64,000 nt of DNA, taken from NCBI GenBank assembly GCA_001566295.1, contig KQ964249.1, forward strand, positions 1,798,001 through 1,862,000, given 5' to 3'. The DNA comes from Microdochium bolleyi (Eukaryota > Ascomycota > Sordariomycetes > Xylariales > Microdochiaceae). Position numbers and translations under genes: made by a program. Below the pieces are notes generated by a model. The model ran no database searches. It was not told the origin of the DNA and saw only the letters and a list, made by a program, of their open reading frames with translations. This document shows positions 1-11,858 of this stretch, piece by piece. Positions within the stretch are counted from its first letter, which is position 1; each line of letters begins with the position of its first letter.

Positions 1-2326
1 TGCGTGCCTGGTCGAGCTTCGACTTTTCGCGCGCAATCTGGCTCTGGAGCTGGCCAAGCGAGCTCTCAGCTTCCCGGATTTGCCGGTTCAGTTCGTTGAG
101 CTTCTGGAGAGTGACTAGGACGCCACTGGAAGTAGGCGCACTACCTCCAGAGAGCGTACCGGACGGGTCATACGAATCACCCTCGAGGGTGATGCTCCGC
201 ATGCGGACGTTCTGATCGAATGTGACCCTCTTGGCAGTCTCCGCGTCGTGACAGACCAGCGTGTTGCCAAACACGTACTCCATGGCAGCCGAGACCTGGT
301 CGTCATAACCAACCAGTGAGAGTGCCAGGTCGACCCTGCCGGGCGCAAGCTTTTGCGCTGTAGCGATTGTCTGCGCCGAGGCTTTGAATGCCGCAATCTT
401 GTTGAGCGGGATGATGGTCACACGCTTGCGCAGCTTGCCACCCTGGAGCAGCTGCGTGCCAGTCACTTCGTTATCGACAACCACATTGTAAAGGCGGCCT
501 CCTGCGCAGATCTCCAGCGCGGTCCCAGCCGCGGTATGCTCCTTGTCCAGAGTGAAGAGCTGAGCAACGAGACCTTTAACCTTTGATCGGTCGAAGTTTG
601 GCGTGGGGTCGGCGTAGTTGAAATCGATGTTGGCGACCTTGCGCTTAAGGGCGTCAGCCTCTTGTCGCAATTTCCGGATGGATTGCTGCAACGTCGTCTC
701 CTGCTTGTACATGGCCTCCTCTTGCCCCGGTTCGAAGCCTAGCTTTGAAAGCTGCGCTTCTAGCTTCTGTGATTGCGCCTTGAGTACCTCGAGATCCTTC
801 AGGAGATCGGCATTTTGTTCCTTGGCCTTCTTCGCTCGAGGTTCCTCCTCCTTGATACGCTTCTCAAGATGGGCAATCTTGACCTTGGCTTGTTCCTGTT
901 CCGTCGCCGCAGACGCGGCTCGAGCCTTTGCGTCGGAGAGCTGCCCTTGATACCCGCTTTCTTGACCTTCCTTGGATGCGACACCAGTCTGCAGTGTTTG
1001 AAGTAGCTCTTCGTTCGTTTCGGCGTCCTGGCTCATCTTCTCGTTCGAGGCTTTGGCCTCGTCATACTTGGCCTTTGTCGATTCGTATGCTTTCGTCTTC
1101 TCCGTCAGCAGAGCCTCGAGCTCGGCCACGTTCTTCTGGACAGCAGTCCTCCTGTCTTCTTCCTCTGTCTTGCTCGAGTTCTTGAGGTCCAGGACCGTCG
1201 CTAGTCTGACGAGCTCGTTGGAGTGCTTCTTGACTTGTTCGTCGAGTGCTTGGGCCCTACCGCCCTTCTTCATTTCCTTGTCTCGCTGGGCTCGCACGCG
1301 TTTGATGTCTTCCTCCAAGTGGGAGATTTCGCTCTTGAGTCTAGTCGCAGACTCCTCGAGATCCTGCTGTCGTTGTTTCTTTGTGTCGAGGTCCGTCGCT
1401 GACTGGGCAAGTCTTTCCTGGTATCTGACATAATCATGCGCAACTACCACTCTTGTCAGGCGTTCCAGGTCATTCTGTGTCTGCTGAAAGTCGAGGAAGG
1501 CGCGTTTCTCTGTCCGCAACTTCTCAAGCTTGGGCTCGATCTCGTCACTGAGCAAAGAGCCAATCTCCTGCAGCTTCATCTCCTTCTTCGCCATGGTCTT
1601 GAGCGCCTTGTCCCTCCGATCCTCGAACATTCTGGTCCCTGCGGCCTCTTCGATCATGGCCAGGATCTCGACCGCTTTCATGTTGAGTACCTTGGTAATT
1701 CGACCCTGCATGATGAGGAAGTTGGGGTTGTTGATGTTGAGTTGTACAGACTGGAAGAGGTTCTGGACCGTCTGCTGTTGGGCGCGGTGGCCATTGATCA
1801 GGTATTTCGAGGTTCCGCCGAGGACGATCTGCCGTGTGACGCTGATGGTTGCATACTCTTCGAAGCCGATCGGGGACTTTGTCTTGTCCCTGTTGTCGAA
1901 GACAATCGTGACGCTCGCCTTCGTGACACCGGCTTGCCCTCGCTTGTAGATGAGATCCTGTTGTCCACGTAGGTTAGCGATGCGCAACGCGCCATGCGCC
2001 ATGCGATGCTATCCGATCGGAGTACGGACCTGTAGGTTCTGCGCGCGGACTGTCGTCATGTTCGTAATGCCCAGCACGAAACAAATGGCGTCCAGAATGT
2101 TGGACTTGCCACTGCCATTGAGGCCGGTGATCGAGTTGAAGCTCTCATCCCTGAAGCAGCATATTACGCGTGGTCAGTAACGTGCTGCTGTGCTGCGGAG
2201 TGTGGTGTCACCGCCAGAGTGGGCGAGCGGGCTTGCAGGGCGGGCTGTGGTGTCTTACCATCCCGAGATGACTGTTCTCACAGCATACGACTTGAAGCCG
2301 TCAATGACGACTTCTGTGACCCTCAT
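1..2326 (-). CDS. smc2: Condensin subunit SMC2 (5' part, runs off window)
   Basis: Structural maintenance of chromosomes protein 2, the ATPase arm of condensin that compacts chromosomes in the nucleus. Three exons are visible on the minus strand: 2326-2259, 2150-2030 and 1957-1, giving about 652 codons in the last exon and 715 residues overall; the C-terminal coiled coil and the Walker B/signature head lie outside the window. The protein opens with MRVTEVVIDGFKSYAVRT and the Walker A loop GLNGSGKSN straddles the first exons, which is diagnostic for SMC2. A long coiled coil rich in Glu/Lys/Gln follows (about 1900-620), then the hinge domain (about 560-150), with the conserved stretch GYDDQVSAAMEYVFGNT. 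Start ATG is at 2326-2324 and directly precedes the conserved N-terminus. Introns have GTAAG/GTCCG donors and CAG acceptors with matching phase. Identity is very secure. Confidence 0.95.
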
Positions 2327-3317
2327 CTTCGCGGGTGCAACCGTGTTCGCAGTGCTGCTGGGTAATGTTTGGTGATGTCCCTGGCAGAACACATCTCGAG
2401 TTGCCCCTCCGTATTGTTTAGATGGGGTTTGTTTACTTCGGGGGAGCCCCACCTTTCCCCTGTCCCACGTCCCTGGGCGAGTCGCGCACGCCAAACTGTG
2501 AGCCGCTGGCAGCTCCACCGCGGCGGCTCTCCAGGATGGCATAATTGATCGATATCATAATCAGGCCATCTCTAGAATACCAGCTCGACGCAGACCTGAT
2601 CGTATGTAAGCCGTGCTTTCATGTTTGCGACGGTAAGCGGTATTCGTCCCCGACTCGATCAACATTACAAATCGTGCAGCTGCGCTCATTACACATTATC
2701 AGCCTTCCTCAGGACTGTTGTCATCTGAAGAGCCTGATCTATCCACGGTTCATTGTCGGAAGTATTGAGTGCAAGACGCCTGACTCTACCGGTTGAGACG
2801 AGACTGCCTCAATGTTATCAGGCCCATATCCCTCGGCGAGTAAATGTTTGCATACGCTAGAGACTCAGCGTGAGAATGCTAGGCATCAGTGATATACAAG
2901 AGCCTGTGTACTGTGTGCAAGTGCATCCGTCAACTGCTGTGAATCTGCTCCGGAAATACCCAGTTCCTCACTCCGTATCATGTATGCGGCCTCCTGAGGG
3001 TGTTGCTTGCTGTTCCGCGTATTGGCATTGTGGTTCCCCGTCATCGGTGCAGCGATGGAGCAACACATAGTGGTGGAGCCGGTGACAGAGCCGCCTCCAC
3101 TCCGCCGCCGTTCCGCACCATGATCTCCGAACCTTGCCACGCGACACCACCAAAGCCCGTCTGGCTCTCCCGACTTTCCCAACGACAACGCCCAGCTTTC
3201 GAATCCGACCCCGGGCACCTCTTACATCACGATAGTCACACGCGCGACCGCACCTGTGCCTGCTCTACCTCGAAACCCATCGGTCGTCCGAAGGCCAGCG
3301 TGCACATCACGACAGGC
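2327..3317. other. Intergenic, divergent promoter of smc2 and cue1-like gene
   Basis: About 1 kb between two divergent start codons. It should hold both promoters. No further gene, RNA or repeat was recognised; the small reading frames here lack codon bias. Confidence 0.6.
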
Positions 3318-3983
3318 ATGGAGAACGAACAGATCTCACTGCCGTCCCTGCTGCTGATAGTGGTTCTGGGCGGCCTCATCGTCCGATACCTGTTCTTCTC
3401 CCCCGCCGCCTCCAACACGGGCCAGCCCCGCGATGCCGCGGCTGCCGTGCGCCAGCGGGAGGTCCTCGTCGAGAGGCTGCAGCAGATGTTCCCGCAGGTC
3501 GACCGGAGGACGATACTGTGGGATCTGCAGCGGAACGGCAACAGCATCGCGGCCTCAACAGAGAGGATCCTAGCTGGTCGCATGGAGACTGTTCGTCCTA
3601 CCTCGCTGCTACTCCTCAATAGTGCTCGGTGCCAGCTAACACAATGTGTCATTTTCTAGCCGCCCGTAACATTCCAACCAGCGCCACCTCCTGTGTCTTC
3701 CACGACTTCTGCCTCGTCCGCCGCGCAGGCGCAAGCCCAAGCGGCCCGCTCCAAGCCTGCCGAGACGGACCTGATAACACGATACAAATTGCAGAGCAAG
3801 GTCAACAGCTCTGCGGACGCACAGGCCGCCGACAGCCAGTCCGATAGCAAGGGCAAGGCGTGGAGCTCGAATAGGGAGGACAGACAGTCAGCTCTACAGC
3901 GGAGGAGGGACGAGATGATCATCGCAGCGAGGAAGAAGATGGAAGCAAAGATTGCAGCGGAGAGAGCGGCGGGAGCAGCATGA
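3318..3983 (+). CDS. cue1: CUE-domain ER membrane protein (Cue1-like)
   Basis: Small membrane protein expected to recruit and activate the ubiquitin-conjugating enzyme Ubc7 at the ER for ER-associated degradation. Two exons, 3318-3590 and 3660-3983, join in phase 0 (donor GTTCGT, acceptor TTCTAG) to give 198 aa. An N-terminal membrane anchor (about residues 8-26, SLLLIVVLGGLIVRYLFF) is followed by a CUE ubiquitin-binding domain (about residues 45-88) with the hallmark MFP motif (LQQMFPQVDRRTILWDL). The C-terminus is Ala/Gln rich and ends in a basic-acidic helix (RRRDEMIIAARKKMEAK), which in family members helps bind Ubc7. The start ATG is the first in frame directly before the membrane segment. 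Length and layout match fungal 'coupling of ubiquitin conjugation to ER degradation' proteins. Function is family inference; the domain call is firm. Confidence 0.85.
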
Positions 3984-5471
3984 CCGTGAGGGGCAACAAC
4001 GACTCGATTGGTCCGCTGCATGTGCCTCGTCCTCTGATCCCGAAGGGGGGAAGTGTTCCTAGGGACAGAGAAGAGCCCGTTTTGGTATTCTCTGGAAGCA
4101 AATATGATAATCAAGCACTGTTGGTTTCTCGAAAACCAAGAAAACGAATACACACCTACATGCCGACCGCCAATATATGGTGGCCTTGATCTCCAATTCA
4201 GGTCGTTCTATGCAGGTAACCATCGAATCCTGGCTAGGTCATTGTAACTTTGAACCAGATGAGAGCCACGTCTGTCTCTCATCATATTCAGGTCATAGCA
4301 ACGGCCTCCGCTGCACTTGAAGAGTCAGCTCTTGCTGAGAGTGGTCTTTGCTGCTATATTTGTACATATATATACACATGCATCCGATGGCATGCATTTA
4401 ATCCCAGAACAAAATCTTGCTGTCAGCCGCGTCGAAATCATCCTCGCAGCATTTTCACATTACCAAGCGTAGCGATGCTGGGGGCCCACCAATTGACGCG
4501 GAACCAAGAGATGATCAAAGTGCAATCTACAGCTCGCGATCATGGTATCCGCCACTTGCGACGTCAGACTAATCCAATGATGTGGAATCGTAAAACGACC
4601 TCGCACAATGGTACTAAATGACCCTCCACGGCCGAGCGGCACAAAGTTGTAGTGAGACCGGCTATCACAGACTGATAAACACCAGCCACCAAATGATGGA
4701 TTTCATACGAATGCAGCAACCAGATGCCCACGCCACGCAGGTGGCGCTGTTTGTTTACAAGCAAACCCCTCTTCCCTGATACTGTTGTTGGAGTGCACAC
4801 CAAGACTGCGACGACTCGGCCGGCGCCGAAAGCGGGACCCTGTGTCGGAAAAGAATGGAGCCCGATCGCAACGTGTCGTTGGGTGCATGGCTCATTGGAG
4901 AAGGGGGTCCCTTTTTCACATGTGAAAGAATGCATACCTTATCTGTGGGCAACTCTCGCTTTCGGACGCCACGAAGATGCGCCGGAATGGCTTCCTGACC
5001 TTTGCTCTGACGGGGCCAACGAGATCTGCTGGTCCGGCCGCGTCTTTCCGTGCTCTAGTCAGATGTGCTGCGCGAGAACGCTCTCGGCTGCCTCCATTAG
5101 ACTTTGTAGCACAAGCCAGCCACAACCGCCTCTCGAAATGCCCCACCACGACCAGGCAGTTTGGAACCCTGGTTCGAGGTGTTGTTCAGGAGATGGGTCG
5201 GGAATGTAAATGGCTGATGAAGTGTCTGTACAAGCCTTTCCGCTGCCACTTTTTCAACAACTTGATAACGGCCTTGGGTGCCCTCGTCTAGCAAACCCAA
5301 GACTGGCCTTGACACGTTACATTCGAAACAACGCCAACATCCAACCACGCAGTAACTCGGACCGACTTGGTGCTTCGACGACCACCGTTGCGGACTCACG
5401 TGTCGGCGTTGAATTCTCGCATCTCTCGTCAAGTCCGCTTCCCACCCCTCCTCGGCAGCGACCGAGACAGA
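3984..5471. other. Intergenic, no gene recognised
   Basis: About 1.5 kb with many short overlapping frames in all six phases and no sustained codon bias. It contains a short alternating purine-pyrimidine stretch near 4363-4380. It should include the 3' end of the CUE gene transcript and the promoter of the next gene. Confidence 0.5.
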
Positions 5472-6551
5472 ATGTACGGCGACAGTTATTTCGCAACCAG
5501 CCTGCTTCCCAGCCTGCCCTCAGCCGTGCAGGACCGATTGCCAGTCTTGCTCGCATACAGAAAAACCACCAGCTGGACCGAGCGGTGGACTATGCCGATC
5601 CCACGATTCCCCAGATCATGGCCGAGCTCAAGGAGATCGACACCACCCACGAGCCCGGAGCTGGCCGCGGTGGCTACACCGGATGGCCGTGGTCTCGAAA
5701 TGACCTTGCCATCAGCCTCTGTCGAAATCGTCCAGAATGACCAACTGGAAGCCTTTGTAGCGGGCGCGGGGCCCTCCACCCACCACAGATCCTCAAGAAT
5801 ACCGCCCATGACACCAGTTGCGCCGGCGGTCCAGCAAGATGGCTCAGGAGTCAAATGGAAGTATGCACAGCAAGGTACGTGAACAACGGTAGCCACTAGT
5901 TTGGGACAAGCCAAGCTAACCCAACGCAAAGGCTCGATGCTCCATGCTCTCGGCGCACAACACGGCAGCAGCGATGCTGCATTTACACGCAAGTCATACA
6001 TTGACGGCATGTCTTACCTGCTCAAGGCACTGCCCGACGACCTCGACGAGCACGAGGCTGCAACCATCATGCAGTGTCTGCCAGCAAAGTGCGTCAGCAT
6101 GACAAGCAGTCCGACAGGAGGACTAGTTTCCATACATCAAAAGCAACAGCAGGATGGACCGCACTCCTCGCAGCGACCCAGGCACAGCCATGGTGAGGCG
6201 CTCGTCCGCCGGGCGATTCGCAGGGCCGCGCTGCAGTTCGTCCTGCTGGCGTACCTCTTCGTGAAGCTGATCACAGTGCTCGTGCGCATCGGCGCCGAGT
6301 ACGAGAGGCGGTACAACATCTCGCACCATGTCATCTCGCAGGTCCTTGGGGTGGCCGGTGCGCTGGGGCGGTGCGGCGTGTCTGTGGGTAGTAGCGTCGC
6401 GCAAATGGGAGATGGGCGCCTGGCGCAGGTGCTGACGAAGGCCGGAACGTGGACTACAGACCTCGTGGCTGCCGCAGTCAAGGAAGGGTTGCGCGATGGC
6501 TTCGAGATCATCAGTAGCCAGCCACAGCCCAGCCAGAAGGCAGGTTGGTAA
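5472..6551 (+). CDS. Hypothetical protein with one membrane segment
   Basis: Unrecognised fungal protein. The simplest model has exons 5472-5874 and 5932-6551, joined in phase 1 (donor GTACGT, acceptor GCAAAG), 340 aa. The C-terminal half is the best supported part: a soluble stretch with KSYIDGMSYLLKALPDDLDE, a Ser/Gln/His linker, then a hydrophobic helix (AALQFVLLAYLFVKLITVLV) and a small-residue-rich amphipathic tail. The N-terminal half is less certain. Between about 5560 and 5670 another frame has better third-position bias (it reads DYADPTIPQIMAELKEIDTT), and a 46 bp GT...AG segment at 5670-5715 would splice it exactly into the frame used here; that alternative would start upstream, near 5210 or via another exon. 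Homology is not recognised, so no function is proposed. Confidence 0.55.
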
Positions 6552-7110
6552 ATGTATTACGGAAGCTGGGGCTCTGCTGATAGAAAGATAGAATTGGGAC
6601 AATGAGAGTGTTACATGCCGCAATCCGTCGCAGTGCGATCGTCTTGCCTTGAGTGTTAGCCATGCGGACTGCGGGAACTCGAGACTGCGTCCATGAAGCT
6701 TGCTCAAATTCATGGATGTTGCTCGAAGCGCATCCTTCCTTCCATCGTGTGGAAGCCGATTCTGATTGGCACCCTACCGGGCGTAGTCGACTCTCCGTGG
6801 CCCCACAACCTCTACCATGGCGCTCTTTCGCCCCATCAAAGCAATGCGGTGCCAGAAAAATTTCCCCGTCTGCTGTTATCGATTGTTCCTTGCTGCATGC
6901 CCAACACCAGTTGTGTTCGAGAAGTCTCATCCTGGACACCTCCCAGCTCCTCCATACCTCACATGACAAGTCCGCGACCACTGCAACATTAGCAGCTGCA
7001 CTACGCCTGCAACCACGGTTGTGCCCATCCTCTTCCACAGCAAGCAGGACTTCTCTTTACGACTTTTTGTCACGCCAGTCACTCTACTTACGCTCTATCG
7101 TCGGCTCACC
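6552..7110. other. Intergenic, promoter of helicase gene
   Basis: 559 bp between two genes on the same strand. It should hold the 3' end of the upstream transcript and the promoter of the helicase gene. Nothing else recognised. Confidence 0.5.
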
Positions 7111-9294
7111 ATGTTTCGTCCCGCCGTCCAGCGGCACGCCCGTCTGGGCCATGTCGCTTACAGACAGCTCGCCTCTCTCTCAATACAGCACACCGCCGCC
7201 CAGCGCAGCATTGCCTCGGTCGCCCAGAAAGTCCAGACTCAGCCCACACGTCTCAGACCAGCTGTGCTCCGCTTGATCCCCCAGCGTTTCTACTCTGCCG
7301 AGTCCGCGGCCAGGAGGGAGGATCATGCCCAGCCCGATGTACCGACGGACACGATCACACGTTTCGCCGACCTTCCACAGATCGGCGTCGACAAGAGGCT
7401 TGTCGATGCCTTGACACAGGGCATGCAATACGATACCATGACCGATGTCCAGACTAAGACGATCAACCCTGCTTTGAGGGGAGTCGATCTGTGAGTAGCC
7501 CGTCCTTCCTACGTGTCTGACTCATGTTGCTCTCTTCCATTCGCACATTCACTAATGCCGTTTTCTTTGCTTTCGTATAGTGTTGCACAGGCCAAGACCG
7601 GCACAGGAAAGACTCTCGCGTTCTTGATCCCCACGTTCCAGCGCATGCTCAACGCCGACCCCGAGCTGATGAACCCTCGCTCGAAGCGGGCGGCCTCTTC
7701 CGAAGACATCCGGGCCATCTGCATCTCTCCCACTCGTGAGCTTGCCGAGCAGATTGGCGTAGAAGCCCGGAAGCTCGCTCGGGGCACGGGCATTGTTGTC
7801 CAGACGGCCGTTGGTGGCACGCAGAAGAGAGAGGCGTTGCAGAAGATGAAGCGCGAGGGGTGCCACCTGCTCGTTGCAACACCAGGAAGACTCAACGATC
7901 TTCTGAGTGACCGCGCCGCGAGAGTTGCTGCGCCGTCGCTGCAGGCAATGGTACTGGATGAGGCTGATCGCATGCTCGACGTTGGCTTCGCCGACGAAAT
8001 TGAGAGCATAATGCAGAATCTGCCACTCGTACATGAGGTTGATCGCCAGACCCTCCTCTTCTCCGCCACTATTCCCAACAACGTTGTGAAGCTCGCCAAG
8101 TCCTTGATCAAGGTCGACAACTTCGAGTTCATCCAGACGATTGACGAGAGTGAGGCGCCTACCCACGAGCGCATTCCTCAGAATCTCGCCGTTGTCGCTG
8201 GCTACGAAAACTGGCTCCCTTCTATCCTCGAGATTGCGCAGAAGGCTGTTCAGAAGGGAGATAACCCCTTCAAGGCTATCGTCTTCTTCAACAGCACTGC
8301 CTTGGTACAGTATGCCCAGGGAGTCCTGGAGCAGGCCCCATTGTTCCGGCAGAACCGGATACGCAGCTGGGACATCCACTCGAAGCTCAGCCAAGCACAA
8401 CGGACTAGAGCTGCTGAGAGCTTCCGCCGCGCCCAATCGGGTATCCTCATCTCATCTGATGTGACGGCTCGTGGCATGGACTTCCCGGGTGTCACGCACG
8501 TTATTCAGGTTGGTCTCCCTCCTGACAGGGACCAGTACATCCACCGCATCGGCCGTACTGGACGAGCTGGTAAGGCTGGTGAGGGATGGATTCTCCTCGC
8601 TGCCGAGGAGCTGCCAGAAGCTCGCGCACGCCTCCCGGGTTTGCCCATCAAGCCCACTCAAGAGCTGGAGAGTGCCCGAGTCGAACTCGAGAACGGCATA
8701 CCCGATGGCCCTACAAAAGAGTTGTTTGAACAGGTCAGACAAGGCTACAAGGACCTGCCAGAGCAGGCGTTTGAGCAGGTTTACATTTCTGTGCTTGGCC
8801 AAAAGACCTCTCGGGTGTGGAGTCCTGAGGCCATGGTCAACTTGCTGAATCGTTGGTGCAAGCATGGACTTGACCTGGCCGAGACCCCTGGCATGAGTGC
8901 CACGTCTGCCCGCAAGCGTGGCTTCCACGGCATTCCTGGCCTCCGCGTGATTGACGGGTATGACCGATCCAGACGCGACAACGACTCACAAGGAGGGTTC
9001 AGCCGAGGCAGCTTCGGTGAATCGAGGGGAGGATATGGTGGTGAGTCGCGGGGAGGATATGGTGGTGAATCGCGGGGAGGATATGGCGGTGGCTCGAGAG
9101 GAGGATATGGTGGTGGCTCGAGAGGAGGGTACGGAGGTGGCTCGAGAGGAGGTTACGGTGGTGGCTCGAGAGGAGGGTCCGGCGGCGGCTCGAGAGGGGG
9201 CTTCAACAGAGGTCCCAGCCGCGCTCCCGCTGATCCCTTCGCCGCGCGTAGAACGGAGCGCCCTGCCGCACGCACCCACCGCGCTGCTTTCTGA
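7111..9294 (+). CDS. mss116: Mitochondrial DEAD-box RNA helicase, Mss116-type
   Basis: ATP-dependent RNA chaperone that helps splice mitochondrial group I/II introns and supports mitochondrial translation. Exons 7111-7490 and 7581-9294 join in phase 2, giving 697 aa. The Arg/Ser-rich start (MFRPAVQRHARLG) is a typical mitochondrial presequence. All helicase motifs are visible in order: Walker A AQAKTGTGKT (about 129-138), PTRELAEQ, TPGRL, DEAD (253-256), SAT, VTARGMD and HRIGRTGRAG. The Q-motif region lies just before the intron (TDVQTKTINPAL). After the core comes the C-terminal extension typical of Mss116/CYT-19 proteins, ending in a Gly/Arg/Ser/Tyr tail built from eight copies of an eight-residue unit, a common RNA-binding tail. 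Distinguishing Mss116 from close mitochondrial paralogues rests on domain layout; the DEAD-box call itself is certain. Confidence 0.93.
9013..9204 (+). repeat. 24-bp coding tandem repeat (RGG tail)
   Basis: Eight copies of a 24 bp unit encode GG(E/G)SRGG(Y/S/F) at the C-terminus of the helicase. Copies are nearly identical at the nucleotide level (shared core ggctcgagaggagg), so copy number may vary between strains. Confidence 0.9.
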
Positions 9295-10497
9295 AGCTCA
9301 CGCCAACGGTCGTCAGACTGAAGTCACGCACGAAGTGTGCCGCGCCGATCGCCCTTGACGCAGAACAATCGCTTCCGAGACTCAGACGTCAAGCCAGGAC
9401 TTTATTCAGAAACGACATCATGACAATACCCACATTCTATGTACCACCACCTCCATCTCAGTCTTCACCTCTTCGACCACCATTCAACCCTTCGAGAGGA
9501 AAATCAACTCGTTCGTTGGCAATCCTCACAAAGTCCCATTAGCACCAAGAAGACGGAAGAGTTTGCGTTCTGTCGACCTTGTCAAAGGTCCCAGGAATCG
9601 GGCAAGGGCGCCGTTCCTATTCTGTGTTTTTACCGTCCTCGGCAGCCTCTGCTTGCTACAGACTTTGTGCGGCGAAGGCCACGGACCCCGAGGCGGTTAT
9701 TTTGGTGTTCTGTTTTGGAAAAGTCTCTACTTACCCCTCTTCGCTTCTCCTCCTGTACTTTGAACCCCTCCCATCATTTGTCGGTTTTTCTTGTTTTCAG
9801 ATCAAAAGCGGGCGTCATGTAACAGAGGCATGGCGGCTTTTTTAGATTTTCTTTTCCACACAAGTCGGATGTAGGATACCACTTTATAAGACAGAGGAGA
9901 GATCCCATATGTTATGAATGTACAGTACAAGAGACGAAGGCAGGACCACTGGTACGAGACTTAAGAGGGAGGAAGGGGTTTTGAGGTTGAGGGGAGCAGC
10001 CTCTTATGTACTTATGTATACTTAGTCATGAAAATGTATTGAAACTTCGAGAGCGAAAGATCCGGGCGAACTGTTTCTTGCGAGATTTGTGATGGGAATT
10101 TCTCGTGCGATGTGGCAAGTGCTGGACATGGGACAATGCAAGGATGAGTTTTGCCTGTTCCGTGCTTTGTGCAGTACTAAAGAGAGTTCGCCGTTGCGAG
10201 AGAGACCTGCATTTGTTCCATCAAGCCGCTGTTTAGCTCTACGCACTTTTACAGACGCTGAGCTAGTACATCACACAAGGTGCCAAGTCGATCTTGCCTC
10301 ACTTGCATGTGGAATTGCGTAGAGATTGCCGAGTTTGCAATCAATTTCTCTCAATATGCTACAAAATATGCACCGACACTATCCGTTCCCTGTGCAAGAA
10401 CGCCTGTGCGCCATGAGCTACCAACTCTTCAACTAGCTTCTATCGTGTTTACATTTAAGACCTTTTCTTTTTTTGGTTGGGCATGCTTTTGCTCTGT
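9295..10497. other. Intergenic between convergent genes
   Basis: 1.2 kb between the stop codons of the helicase and sec62, so it should hold the two 3' untranslated regions. No classic AATAAA signal or gene was recognised; the frames here show no codon bias. Confidence 0.5.
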
Positions 10498-11858
10498 TCA
10501 TTCGGTCAGCTCTTCCACCTGCGGTGCCACGTAGCCTGGCCGCTGCTGGAGCTCGCCGCCGGTCTGCATCTGGGTCTCTGTCGCTGTCGTGACCGCGCTG
10601 GCTGGGGCCACCTGGCCGGTGGCGCCCGCAAAGTGCGCATTGGCTTCCGCGTTTGCCACCTTCTTGGACTTCTTCTTCTTGGGCTTCGCGGTCTCGTGCC
10701 ACGCCCACACCGGCCGGAAGCTGTCCATGAACGACACGTCCTCCCAGAGGTTGGGGTAGAGCCAGAGACCCGGGGGGACGGCGAAGTATGTGATGCAGAA
10801 GAGAATAACACGGAAGATTGCCATGAGGAAGAAGAGACCGAGCAAGCCGAGGAAGCCCCAGCTGAGGTAGTAGACACCCTGGCGCAGGACCAGCGGCCAC
10901 AGAGGGTACAGAACGAGCATGAAGACGACGATGAGAGCGAGAACCGCATAGACCTTGCGCATGGTCTGGCTGCCTTCGTACAGCCAGATGTAGTACATGT
11001 CGTCATGGGCCTCTTGCTGCTGTTCGATCCTGACCGTCCACAGTCCCTTAACCCGCTTGCCCTTCTTTGGAGGAGTCGGGCCGTGGTTGTGACCAGCGTG
11101 GGGGTCGATCTGGCTGACACGGAGGGCAAGCATGGACATGGGCAGCAGCTTGAATGTGTTCTCGAGGGAGGCGCGATCTCTGATCTCGGGCAGGGCGGGG
11201 TTCTTGGCTCGTGCCTTCGCATATGCTGGCGACTGCAGCGCACGTAGTGCTCGTTTGACTATGTCGCGGTCAGTGCTGATGTCATGGGGGAGCATGCAAG
11301 ACTACATGTCTGGCCCGCCGGCTTACCTCTGAACATCTCCTTGCGCTCGCCATTGAAGATCGAGACACGGGGCTTGAGCGGCTGCTTGCGCAGGAAGTCG
11401 GCAAGGGCAATGGCGACCGGGTTGGGAGGGCCGGGCCGGATGGGCTGAGGCACGGCTCCTGGAGGAGGTCCTCTCGGAGGACCAGCTTGGCCTTGGTTCG
11501 GGCCTCCTTGTTGCTGGCCAGGCGGGCCTTGAGGACCTTCGCCTCCTTCAGCCTGGGCTTGTTGTTGCATCTGCTGCTGCTGCATCTGCATCTGCTGGAA
11601 CTGGGCCATGCGTTCCTGACGGATGCGCTCGACAAACTCCGGGACCGTCATGCCGTGCTTCTGAGCCTCGGCAGCGAGCTGCCGCTGCATCTCGGCAATC
11701 TGCTCTGGCGTGGGCATCTGCTGCTGCTGGCCCGGCATGGGCATGCCCATCGGGGGAGGGCCGTTCGGGTTCTGCATGGCGAGAGGGCCAGATGTCGCTG
11801 GTATAGTCCCCGGTGAGGGTGTCGTGAGACTGGGCTGGACAGGGCGACGTCGAGTCAA
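10498..11858 (-). CDS. sec62: Sec62, ER post-translational translocation subunit
   Basis: Subunit of the Sec62/63 complex that drives post-translational import of proteins into the ER. Exons 11858-11327 and 11258-10498 join in phase 1 (donor GTAAGC, acceptor ACATAG): 430 aa from ATG 11858, or 403 aa from the ATG at 11777, which begins MQNPNGPPPMGMP. The N-terminal part is Gln/Pro/Gly rich (a poly-Gln/Met stretch near 11570-11600), followed by the conserved Sec62 cytosolic domain (IALADFLRKQPLKPRV, then MFRVKRALRAL across the splice site). Two transmembrane helices lie near VYAVLALIVVFMLVLYPLW and GFLGLLGLFFLMAIFRVILF, and the C-terminal tail has a Lys cluster (KPKKKKSKK). Order and topology match fungal Sec62. 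Only the start codon is uncertain. Confidence 0.92.
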
